Shown here: positions 1-5,991 of the stretch, one piece after another | How the letters are laid out: every line of letters begins with the position of its first letter | How positions within the stretch are numbered: the stretch's first letter is position 1 | Origin: an archaeon CG07_land_8_20_14_0_80_38_8 | Lineage (GTDB): Archaea > Nanobdellota > Nanobdellia > Tiddalikarchaeales > Tiddalikarchaeaceae | NCBI GenBank assembly: GCA_002779595.1 | Contig: PEWF01000004.1 | Span: 1 to 13,538, forward strand | Direction: 5' to 3' | DNA: 13,538 nt | Position numbers and translations under genes: made by a program | The notes under the pieces: generated by a model | Told to the model about the DNA's origin: nothing | What the model saw: only the letters and a program-made list of their open reading frames with translations | Database searches by the model: none

Positions 1-23
1 ACAAAAGAAGACAATAATACCAT
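1..23 (-). CDS. Possible start of the next gene (cut by window edge)
   Basis: Seven bases after the HerA stop codon an ATG at 23-21 on the minus strand opens a frame reading MVLLSSF up to the window edge. The tight spacing fits a co-transcribed gene, but only seven codons are visible. There is no clear Shine-Dalgarno motif, so this may be chance. In many archaea herA sits next to nurA, mre11 or rad50; whether this is one of them cannot be judged here. Confidence 0.2.
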
Positions 24-30
24 TAAAAGT

Positions 31-1992
31 TTACTGAACGTAAACGCGCGAAACACTATTAACGTTTAAACCCTTAGCCTTCAAAGAATCAGCAACAATT
101 TTCTCATCATTCCTGAAACTTGGCAATAATTCCTCGCCAATAATATTCTCAGAAAAATTTTTGGAAAAAGCAGAATTCTTGAAAGCAAAATTATTCTTCA
201 ATGAAACGCTGCTCCCGTCAACCTTAACCAATTGCTTGTTCTGCAACTCCTTAATCCAGTAATTCAAATCCTGAAAAGAGCAGTTCAGGGCGTTGAACAA
301 GTATGACACGCTTGCAGGACTCCTAGAATTCAGAACGTTCAAAACGTTCCTTGCGCTAGCACCCAAACCATTAATGCTTTGCGCGGCAGTGGTAACACTG
401 TTCAGGTCATTGTCAAGGATTGCACAATCCTCATCCCTTATTAATAAATTAAAAACTGCGCCATTCTCCTCTGCTTCTGCAAGGAAGAAAGGAGCAGGAG
501 AGGAATACTTGCCAATCCTTAAAACCTGCACTGGAACACCCTCTATTTTTTCAATAATTTCAGGATTTTCCACAACCATTGCGGGAATCTTGTCATAATC
601 AAAACTCACGCTTTTGCCTCCGTGCTCTGACTTCCTAACCCTCACGTCAACGAATATTGGCTTTGCGCACGCGCCAATGATCAGGGCAGTGCCTATTGGC
701 AGTGTTGCAATATCATTCACTACGAAACTGTTAATATTCTCAGCACTCGCGCTTATTGCCTTCAAATCATTGGGGTTTGTGACCTTCTGGATAATCTGCG
801 TATTGCACTGGCTTAAAACGTTCTTGTCAACCCTTGCCGGCCGCTGGCTTACAATGCCCAAACCCAATCCGAACTTCCTGCCCTCGCTGGCAATATTCCT
901 GAGTATGTAACTGCTGGGGCTTTCGCCAAAATTCCTCTCAGGGCAGAAATTATGCGCTTCCTCAACAATCAAAAAGAACGGAGGAATATTATTCTTCTTC
1001 CTTTTCTCGAACAAGTCATTGCACAATTTTGCAGCTATTATTTGCTGGACTTCAGGAGGCACGCCCCTGAAATTAAGCAGGCTTACTTTGCCGGGAATCA
1101 CTAAATTCTCGGCATTTACCGGCTCATCGCTGAACACTTTAATGTTTTCAAGGAAGTCAATGCATGCGTAAATGCCGTACTTCGCGCTTGAATTAACATT
1201 TTCCAGGCCTGAGCGGATATCCTCCAGATCATAATTATCATTCTTATCCTTAACTTCGCTGATAACATTGTAAAGTATTCCTAACTGCGTGCCTGCCAAT
1301 TTAATCGGCGTAAGATTGGCTATTTCCTGCGCACTTAAACTGTTAATGCTGATGGAGAAAGGCTTTGCATCAGGATTAATCTTAGTGTTAGGGCTGAATT
1401 CCACAACTTTATCCCTGAACCCTTCGGGTTTCACGTCATACCTGTGCATTAATTTCAAATCATCATCATTAGTGTTGGGGTTTTTCAGGCTGGAATACTC
1501 CCCGTGAGGGTCTATAATCACGCAAGGCACTCCTTTGCTGATTAATTCCTCAACAATGACTCCCAATGTGTAGCTCTTGCCTGCTCCTGTCTTTGCCAGA
1601 ACTGCCAAATGTTTCGTGATAAGTTTCTTAACATCAAGGCACACTCTTATCATGCTGTACTCCTCCAATAAGCCGATGTATAATCCGTCAGTTTTGTCCA
1701 GTCCAATCACGCTCTTTATGAACTCGCTGTCAGCATTGTAGACTTCGCTCTTGTGGTTAACTGTTGAATTGGGTATTCTAAGCAGTCCCCTGCTGTCCCT
1801 GCATCCTATAATCTCGCACTCTGCCTTAATCTCATTCTCTTCACTGATTAATTCAACAATCTGCGCCAATACGAAACCCATTTCTTCATGGTACAATTTT
1901 ATGTACTGGAATTTTTTCACCTTGGCTTCAGCTATGAAAGAAAAATTGTGAGTATTAATTTTTCCGGTCACGCACCCTAAAAAAGCAGTCAT
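31..1992 (-). CDS. herA: HerA-type DNA translocase ATPase with C-terminal extension
   Basis: A 653-aa member of the HerA/FtsK superfamily, hexameric ATPases that pump double-stranded DNA; HerA normally works with the NurA nuclease in end resection. Residues about 1-95 fit the N-terminal HAS-barrel. Walker A is AKTGAGKS (133-140), followed by the typical DPHGEY (161-166). Walker B is FFLIVEEAH with E344/E345. The SEGRKFG segment (369-375) holds a likely arginine finger, R372, and Q383 in SQRP fits the polar sensor. The ATPase core ends near 455. About 200 further residues follow, including a winged-helix-like stretch near 555-600, which makes this longer than a usual HerA of roughly 500 aa. 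A TATA box lies 25 bases upstream, so the mRNA is probably leaderless. No nurA, mre11 or rad50 lies upstream. HerA superfamily membership is certain; a role with NurA is inferred. Confidence 0.92.
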   Translation of the reverse strand: MTAFLGCVTGKINTHNFSFIAEAKVKKFQYIKLYHEEMGFVLAQIVELISEENEIKAECEIIGCRDSRGLLRIPNSTVNHKSEVYNADSEFIKSVIGLDKTDGLYIGLLEEYSMIRVCLDVKKLITKHLAVLAKTGAGKSYTLGVIVEELISKGVPCVIIDPHGEYSSLKNPNTNDDDLKLMHRYDVKPEGFRDKVVEFSPNTKINPDAKPFSISINSLSAQEIANLTPIKLAGTQLGILYNVISEVKDKNDNYDLEDIRSGLENVNSSAKYGIYACIDFLENIKVFSDEPVNAENLVIPGKVSLLNFRGVPPEVQQIIAAKLCNDLFEKRKKNNIPPFFLIVEEAHNFCPERNFGESPSSYILRNIASEGRKFGLGLGIVSQRPARVDKNVLSQCNTQIIQKVTNPNDLKAISASAENINSFVVNDIATLPIGTALIIGACAKPIFVDVRVRKSEHGGKSVSFDYDKIPAMVVENPEIIEKIEGVPVQVLRIGKYSSPAPFFLAEAEENGAVFNLLIRDEDCAILDNDLNSVTTAAQSINGLGASARNVLNVLNSRSPASVSYLFNALNCSFQDLNYWIKELQNKQLVKVDGSSVSLKNNFAFKNSAFSKNFSENIIGEELLPSFRNDEKIVADSLKAKGLNVNSVSRVYVQ

Positions 1993-2016
1993 TATTATTT
2001 TATTGGATTACTAAGT

Positions 2017-2026
2017 TTTATTTAAA
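2017..2026 (-). promoter_or_regulatory. TATA box of the herA gene
   Basis: On the minus strand this reads TTTAAATAAA. Its near edge is 25 bases from the herA ATG at 1992, the normal distance from an archaeal TATA box to the transcription start, so transcription should begin at or next to the start codon. A purine run (GAAAAGG) directly upstream could serve as the TFB recognition element. The preceding gene ends at 2032, so the promoter fills the spacer. Confidence 0.65.
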
Positions 2027-2031
2027 CCTTT

Positions 2032-2715
2032 TCAGAATTCGCAGATGCGCGTTGGCAGAGTTGGATTAATTATTTTCTTGCGGAAAGGTTTCACGCATTC
2101 GGCGCGCTTGATTCTGAAAGCGTCAAACCTTGAAGTCTTGACTACGTCTTTTTTGAATCCTAATTCTTCAGCATTTGCAATAATTGCCTCATCACCTTTA
2201 AGCACTATGAAAGGTTCTGTAACATTTTTTCTTAAATCATTCGTGAATAATTCTGCAATGTTATGCTCAGGGTTTATTTCATAATATAATATGTCATTCT
2301 TGATGAATTTCCTGCTTAATCTTTTGAAAGTATTCAATTCTTTCAGCACTTCGTTAATGCGGGTTTTGAACATTCTCGTCCTGTCAAGTGATGAGTAGAA
2401 TAATTCTTCAGGGTGAAACAAGTGTTCGGCTAAGAAGTTAATCAGTTCATGCGGTGATGTGTGCTTGTGCGCAAGGATTAATTCCACAAATTTCACCCTT
2501 GAATCATTCTTAATCCATACAGGGCAGATGTAATTGCTCAGAATGGCAATTTTGTAATCTTTTACGCGGATAAAGTGGGAATCGTTGTGCATTTTGGCGA
2601 TGCAAATAACATCCGTATTATCCGAGTATTCCCTGAGCAATGCATCAGGGTTGTAATGCTTCAGAATACTTGAAAGTATTACGTCCTCAGCATTCTTTGC
2701 GTAAAAGATTATCAT
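2032..2715 (-). CDS. Hypothetical protein, possibly DUF4130-like
   Basis: A 227-aa soluble protein with no signal peptide or membrane segment. I do not recognise it with certainty. The layout recalls DUF4130 (TIGR03915, a putative DNA-metabolism family whose partner is a radical SAM protein): an N-terminal strand-helix (FYAKNAEDVILSSILKHYN), a basic helical middle with R/K-rich segments around residues 115-140, then a segment near 144-175 reading YYEINPEHNIAEL...EPFIVLKGDE. That last segment resembles the family's 'I.P.HNI..L...FI..D' pattern from memory. The C-terminus is basic. The gene has its own TATA box and is followed by herA in the same direction, so a DNA-linked role is possible but inferred. 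If the family match fails, it is simply an orphan. Confidence 0.75.
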   Translation of the reverse strand: MIIFYAKNAEDVILSSILKHYNPDALLREYSDNTDVICIAKMHNDSHFIRVKDYKIAILSNYICPVWIKNDSRVKFVELILAHKHTSPHELINFLAEHLFHPEELFYSSLDRTRMFKTRINEVLKELNTFKRLSRKFIKNDILYYEINPEHNIAELFTNDLRKNVTEPFIVLKGDEAIIANAEELGFKKDVVKTSRFDAFRIKRAECVKPFRKKIINPTLPTRICEF

Positions 2716-2736
2716 ACAATTGGTAAGAAACGCTTT

Positions 2737-2746
2737 TTTATTTAAA
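2737..2746 (-). promoter_or_regulatory. TATA box of the 227-aa gene
   Basis: The minus strand reads TTTAAATAAA, the same ten bases as the herA box. Its near edge is 22 bases from the ATG at 2715, which again predicts a leaderless or nearly leaderless transcript. It sits in the spacer between the 183-aa and 227-aa genes. Confidence 0.6.
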
Positions 2747-2776
2747 AAAGAAACAGGTAAAGCTTCCCCTATTCCC

Positions 2777-3328
2777 CTATTTAGTGTTCATTAGCACTGC
2801 TTCATATTTTGATAAAAATCCTATTCTTCCTTTTGCAAAAAATAAAGGAGTATCAATCACTTCGGGGATATTATTATTTTTATTGCAGCAGACGAGCAAT
2901 AATGAACCATATCTTTTATTTGTCTGCCCTATTATCCATGAATTAATGGTTCTGTATTTTTTATTATCAGAATAGCACCATTCTTCTCTTATGGTTCCTC
3001 CATGGGCATTAAGTATTGCAATTCTGTTGGATTTTCTTTCTTCCAGCACTTTTTCCAGAGTCTCGAATGAAACACCTGATGACCAGTCTAATAATTCAAT
3101 CATTAAATTGTTTGCAACCCTTTTCAAGTCCTGCTTCTTAAAATCTTCTATCCCTCTTTCTACAGAACCATATATTTTGTAAAATATTTCAGGATTGGAT
3201 TTGTAAATTTCATTTATGCGTTGCCCGCTTCTCCTGAAATTTTTTCCTAATTCGTGTTCATAACTTTCTTCTGATAAATATAAATCGCAATTTGTTCCGT
3301 TGATTTCTATATTTTCAAAGGTTTTCAT
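2777..3328 (-). CDS. Orphan protein with caspase-like His/Cys pattern
   Basis: I chose the ATG at 3328 (183 aa) over the upstream in-frame TTG at 3340, because a TATA box at 3352-3361 lies 24 bases from the ATG but only about 12 from the TTG. The product is soluble and unrecognised. The first 95 residues are polar and helical. Next comes a hydrophobic strand ending in His-Gly (RIAILNAHGG, His about 109). About 39 residues later a second hydrophobic strand ends in two cysteines (GSLLLVCCN, Cys about 147/148). Strand-HG and strand-C at this distance is the pattern of caspase-fold peptidases such as CHAT and gingipain-like domains. This is a resemblance only, with no alignment done. The gene lies between a tRNA gene and a single-gene unit and has no functional partner nearby. 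Parts of it look more A+T-rich than GC-rich stretches of herA. Confidence 0.7.
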   Translation of the reverse strand: MKTFENIEINGTNCDLYLSEESYEHELGKNFRRSGQRINEIYKSNPEIFYKIYGSVERGIEDFKKQDLKRVANNLMIELLDWSSGVSFETLEKVLEERKSNRIAILNAHGGTIREEWCYSDNKKYRTINSWIIGQTNKRYGSLLLVCCNKNNNIPEVIDTPLFFAKGRIGFLSKYEAVLMNTK

Positions 3329-3351
3329 AATTGTATCCAAAGGGAAAAATG

Positions 3352-3361
3352 TATTTAAAAA
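3352..3361 (-). promoter_or_regulatory. TATA box of the 183-aa orphan gene
   Basis: The minus strand reads TTTTTAAATA. The box is 24 bases from the ATG at 3328, which supports that ATG as a leaderless start. It lies 29 bases beyond the 3' end of the tRNA gene, and its T-run may also stop tRNA transcription. Confidence 0.55.
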
Positions 3362-3389
3362 GATTATTGCATTGTTCCCGGCGTGAAAT

Positions 3390-3463
3390 TGAGCTTGCCC
3401 GGATTTGAACCGGGATCGCAGGGTCCCAAACCCCGAATCCTAACCAAGTTAGACTACAAGCCC
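3390..3463 (-). tRNA. tRNA-Pro (anticodon UGG)
   Basis: This is a 74-base cloverleaf on the minus strand. The acceptor stem pairs GGGCTTG with CAAGCTC (one G-U), and the discriminator base is A. The D arm is GTCT/GGAT around a loop containing GG. The anticodon stem pairs CGGGG with CCCTG around the loop TTTGGGA, giving anticodon TGG (UGG), which reads proline codons. The variable loop has 4 bases, and the T arm is CCCGG-TTCAAAT-CCGGG. No CCA is encoded and there is no intron. All stems were checked base by base. Confidence 0.95.
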
Positions 3464-3490
3464 AGTAATTACTACTTGTGTTTTTGTTGT

Positions 3491-3500
3491 TTTTAAAATT
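3491..3500 (-). promoter_or_regulatory. Probable TATA box of tRNA-Pro
   Basis: The minus strand reads AATTTTAAAA, placed 28-37 bases upstream of the first tRNA base. That is consistent with an archaeal tRNA promoter. It directly abuts the stop codon of the 108-aa gene. Confidence 0.4.
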
Positions 3501-3827
3501 TTACCTTAAGTATTTTCTCAACTTGTAATCATACCATTCTTCTGATAAGTAAACATTTCCTAAGATGCTTGTCCTGATGTGGGATATGCAGCCGCTTTTA
3601 TTAAAGTGTATGTGCGCGTTTATCTGCGTTCCCCTGTTTTTGAAGGTGTGCGTGTTCAGGTTAATGCTGCCTTCCAGGGTTTTCAGCCCTTTTTTATGCT
3701 CTTTCTTTAGCCTGCCGTTCTCCTTCAAGTATAAGTTCCCGCTTAACTTGTCTTTATATTTAATGCACTCCTCGCTTACAATATTGTCAATGCTTATTTT
3801 CAGATTATATACTGGTTTTGCAAACAT
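3501..3827 (-). CDS. Small orphan protein (108 aa)
   Basis: A 108-aa basic protein with no signal peptide or membrane segment; I do not recognise it. Alternating polar and hydrophobic residues (NLYLKENGRL, GSINLNTHTF, INAHIHFN, HIRTSILGNVYL) suggest a small beta-rich fold. It contains four histidines and two cysteines without a metal-site spacing. A TATA-like element (minus-strand AATTTATA at 3852-3859) lies 25 bases from the ATG, which supports this strand over a 90-aa open frame on the opposite strand. It is divergent from the GINS operon with an 81-base shared promoter region. Confidence 0.6.
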   Translation of the reverse strand: MFAKPVYNLKISIDNIVSEECIKYKDKLSGNLYLKENGRLKKEHKKGLKTLEGSINLNTHTFKNRGTQINAHIHFNKSGCISHIRTSILGNVYLSEEWYDYKLRKYLR

Positions 3828-3908
3828 AATGTTTTAAAATATTATTAATATTATAAATTTATTGTATGGATAAAGATTAAAAACTAATGATTTATCCAAT
3901 TAAAACAT
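3828..3908. promoter_or_regulatory. Divergent promoter region
   Basis: This 81-base, very A+T-rich spacer lies between the 108-aa gene (leftward) and the GINS operon (rightward). The leftward TATA-like box is at 3852-3859. For the rightward operon no strong TATA box is visible at the expected distance from the ATG at 3909. The A-rich stretch GATTAAAAAC (3875-3884) is the best candidate but weak. No Shine-Dalgarno motif precedes the GINS ATG, so that transcript may also be leaderless. Confidence 0.4.
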
Positions 3909-4565
3909 ATGAGCAGCGAGATTATTACTTATTCAAAGATAAGGGAGTATCAGGGTGATGAGAGGAGCAAGCCCACTTTGGTGAAGCTTCCTGAGAATAT
4001 TGTTGAATTAGTGCATATTTATTTAAGGGAGAAGAAGAGCATTCTGGAAAAGAATAAGAATGAAGGCAATCTTTTCTCGCAGGATATTTATTCAAGGATT
4101 GAGTACGAGTTGAAGAATGCAATAAGGTGCATTGCCAACATTTTTGAGATAAGGGAGAAGAAAATAGTTGACAAGGCATTCCAGACTGCAAAGAATGATG
4201 TCAAAGTGAAGGATACTACTAATATGATGTATTTTGAGAAGAGGCTGTTTGAGCAATTGGTTGATTTGTTCAATGAATACAATAAGGACTGCATTATTGC
4301 ATTATTAAAGGAGCAGAAGCCTTTATTCAGGACTGTGTGTGAAAATACTGAAAATGAGGAAAAAGTTTTAAAAAGGGAAAGTGCTTTTTCAAATCAGGAA
4401 AGCATTAATAAAATGCTTGTAAAGATTACAAGTGATGTTCCTTCTTTTTCATGGGAGGATGATTCGAGAATGGGTCCTTTTAATAAGGAGGATGTTGTTT
4501 TCGTTCCTAAAAAGTTGGGGCTTTTGCTTGTGAACCGGAAGTGCGCAGAGGAGGTTAAGGAATAA
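3909..4565 (+). CDS. DNA replication complex GINS subunit (Gins51-type)
   Basis: A 218-aa protein that fits the archaeal GINS subunit related to eukaryotic Sld5/Psf1. GINS joins MCM helicase and GAN/Cdc45 into the replicative CMG-like complex. Residues about 1-120 form the helical A domain. A charged linker follows (about 140-165). The C-terminal B domain carries the family's pattern VPSFSWEDDSRMGPFNKEDV then VPKKLGLLLVNRKCAEEV. The A-then-B order is that of Gins51. It is the first gene of a plus-strand operon; the L44e start codon follows two bases after its stop. No second GINS subunit (Gins23) is present, and many DPANN-type genomes are expected to use only Gins51. The assignment rests on the B-domain pattern. 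Confidence 0.85.
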   Translation: MSSEIITYSKIREYQGDERSKPTLVKLPENIVELVHIYLREKKSILEKNKNEGNLFSQDIYSRIEYELKNAIRCIANIFEIREKKIVDKAFQTAKNDVKVKDTTNMMYFEKRLFEQLVDLFNEYNKDCIIALLKEQKPLFRTVCENTENEEKVLKRESAFSNQESINKMLVKITSDVPSFSWEDDSRMGPFNKEDVVFVPKKLGLLLVNRKCAEEVKE

Positions 4566-4567
4566 TT

Positions 4568-4879
4568 ATGAAGATGCCGAAGAGAGTAAGAAGGTATTGC
4601 CCTACTTGCAAGAAGCATACTCTGCAGACAGTTATCCAGAATAAGAGCGGAAGGAAAAGAGGTGCCATGACTATGGGGCAGAGAAGGCATGAAAGAAGGG
4701 GCGGCATCAGGGGCTATGGAGGTTTCCCTAAGCCTAAGCCTGAGAAGAGTTCAAGGCACAGGATTAAAACAAGCAAGAAGATTGACATCAGATTTGAATG
4801 CAATGAGTGCAAGAAGAAGAACACTTATAAGAGCACTTTCAGGGCTAAAAAGTTCGAAATTGTAAAAATAGGAGTATGA
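4568..4879 (+). CDS. rpl44e: 50S ribosomal protein L44e
   Basis: A 103-aa, strongly basic large-subunit protein near the E site. It starts MKMPKRVRRYCPTC, which is the family's usual N-terminus. The zinc ribbon uses CPTC (Cys11/Cys14) and CNEC (Cys78/Cys81). The middle holds the typical glycine/arginine-rich segment with GQRRHERRGG and GYGGFPKP. The start follows the GINS stop by two bases, with a purine-rich GAGG upstream as ribosome binding site. L44e-S27e-aIF2-alpha-Nop10 is a long-known archaeal gene order, which supports every call in it. Confidence 0.97.
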   Translation: MKMPKRVRRYCPTCKKHTLQTVIQNKSGRKRGAMTMGQRRHERRGGIRGYGGFPKPKPEKSSRHRIKTSKKIDIRFECNECKKKNTYKSTFRAKKFEIVKIGV

Positions 4880-4886
4880 TTAAGGT

Positions 4887-5057
4887 TTGACTGGTTCAAA
4901 ATTTTTAAAAGTGAAATGTGAAGGCTGTAAGAATGAGCAGATTATTTTCGACAAAGCAACAACAATTGTTAAATGCCTGGTTTGTGACAAGATTCTGGCC
5001 CAACCCTCAGGCGGCAAGGCTGAGGTAAAGGTTAAAAACGTTAAAGTTTTAGAATAA
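4887..5057 (+). CDS. rps27e: 30S ribosomal protein S27e (TTG start)
   Basis: A 56-aa small-subunit zinc-ribbon protein that begins with TTG at 4887, seven bases after the L44e stop. No in-frame ATG exists after the upstream in-frame stop at 4881-4883. The sequence SKFLKVKCEGCKNEQ followed by a KCLVC segment and AQPSGGKA matches S27e. The zinc ligands are Cys11/Cys14 and Cys30/Cys33. It lacks the few N-terminal residues (LVPQPR-like) seen in many archaeal S27e proteins. The only alternative start is GTG at 4911, which would cut off a conserved segment. GGAG at 4871-4874 may be the ribosome binding site. The TTG start and short length make it easy to overlook. Confidence 0.93.
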   Translation: MTGSKFLKVKCEGCKNEQIIFDKATTIVKCLVCDKILAQPSGGKAEVKVKNVKVLE

Positions 5058-5062
5058 TAATT

Positions 5063-5845
5063 ATGGTTTTTTATAAAAAGAAGGGTTTTCCTGCTGAGAA
5101 AGAAATAGTTTTATGTAAAGTCAAGAAGATACTGCCCCACAGCGTTTTTGTTGAATTAGTTGAGTATGAAAACTTGGAAGGTATGATTCATATCAGCGAG
5201 TTGAGCAGCAGGTGGACTAAGAATATTCATGATGAAGTGAGCATTAATAGCCAGATTGTGTGCAGGGTTGAAAAGATTGACGAGAAGAAAGGTTATATTG
5301 ACTTGAGCAGGAAGAGAGTCACCAGCGGGGAGGAGAAGAAAAAGAAGAATGAAGTCAAGAATGAGAACCGCATTGAGAAACTCATTGATTACGCTTGCAG
5401 GAAGAACAAGATTACTCTTAAGGATTTTTATGAAAAAACAGGTTTTACTATTGTGAACGATTATGAGGGATTATATCCTTTTTATGAAAATTATAAAGAG
5501 GATGCTGGAGTTTTTGATGATTTGGATTTGCCTGACCAATTAAAGGATGATATTAAGAAAGCTTTTGATTCCCTTGTGCAGAACAGCAGGGTTACTGTGA
5601 AGAGAGAGGTTAAATTCATTGGAGAAGGAAGCAATGGATTGGATAATCTGAAAAAGTTTGTAAAAGAACTGCTTGCCAAGGTGAAAAAGGAGGATAATGT
5701 TGTTGAAATGATTTACATTAACGCTCCTGTTTACTTAGTGAGCATTAACAACAAAAATTACAAGGAAGCTAACAATTTAATGGATGAATTTTCGGAAAAA
5801 ATGAAGGAATTAAGCAAAAAATTCAGCATTCAGGTTTTGGAATGA
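5063..5845 (+). CDS. eif2a: Translation initiation factor 2 subunit alpha
   Basis: A 260-aa aIF2-alpha subunit of the heterotrimer that brings initiator tRNA to the ribosome; the length is normal. Domain 1 (about 1-85) is an S1 fold with the typical KKGFPAEKEIV start and GMIHISELSSRW. Ser48 aligns with the regulated Ser51 of eukaryotic eIF2-alpha. Domain 2 is helical (about 95-175). Domain 3 (about 176-260) is the alpha-beta domain that binds the gamma subunit, with GEGSNGLDNLKKF. A lysine-rich linker (EEKKKKNEVK) separates domains 1 and 2. The gene starts five bases after the S27e stop, and its stop overlaps the Nop10 start. No strong Shine-Dalgarno motif is visible in front of the ATG. Confidence 0.97.
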   Translation: MVFYKKKGFPAEKEIVLCKVKKILPHSVFVELVEYENLEGMIHISELSSRWTKNIHDEVSINSQIVCRVEKIDEKKGYIDLSRKRVTSGEEKKKKNEVKNENRIEKLIDYACRKNKITLKDFYEKTGFTIVNDYEGLYPFYENYKEDAGVFDDLDLPDQLKDDIKKAFDSLVQNSRVTVKREVKFIGEGSNGLDNLKKFVKELLAKVKKEDNVVEMIYINAPVYLVSINNKNYKEANNLMDEFSEKMKELSKKFSIQVLE

Positions 5846-5991
5846 TAATGTATTGTGAAAAATGCAGGGAGTACACTCTTGAAAAGAAGTGCGCAAAGTG
5901 CTGCTCTGAAACGATTAATAAGAAGCCGGGAAAATTTAACCCTAATAAGGATTATTCAAAAGAGCGGTTAAAAGTGAGAGGATATTTATGA
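5842..5991 (+). CDS. nop10: H/ACA ribonucleoprotein protein Nop10
   Basis: A 49-aa protein reading MIMYCEKCREYTL then a KKCAKC segment. Nop10 is a scaffold of the H/ACA guide-RNA complex that makes pseudouridine in rRNA, together with Cbf5, Gar1 and L7Ae. Two CxxC pairs (Cys5/Cys8 and Cys17/Cys20) form the archaeal zinc ribbon. The C-terminal half has the expected P-x-x-F-x-P pattern (PGKFNP), a DYSKERLK helix and a short tail. The ATG at 5842 overlaps the aIF2-alpha stop by four bases (ATGA). A second in-frame ATG at 5848 would remove two residues. Its own stop overlaps the start of the next gene in the same way, so the three genes are translationally coupled. Its order after aIF2-alpha is conserved in archaea. 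Confidence 0.95.
   Translation: MIMYCEKCREYTLEKKCAKCCSETINKKPGKFNPNKDYSKERLKVRGYL

Noticed and set aside
3328..3340. TTG at 3340 as start of the 183-aa orphan
   Set aside because: It would lie only about 12 bases from the TATA box; the ATG at 3328 has the normal distance.
3565..3837. 90-codon open frame on the plus strand opposite the 108-aa gene
   Set aside because: The composition is strange (rich in Leu, Phe, Cys and Met), it has no promoter or ribosome binding site, and the minus-strand frame has a TATA element at the right distance.
3925..4690. Three minus-strand open frames opposite GINS and L44e
   Set aside because: They are antisense to conserved genes, with Ser/Leu/Cys-rich products and no start signals.
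4911..4913. GTG at 4911 as start of S27e
   Set aside because: It would remove the conserved SKFLKV segment; the upstream TTG keeps it.
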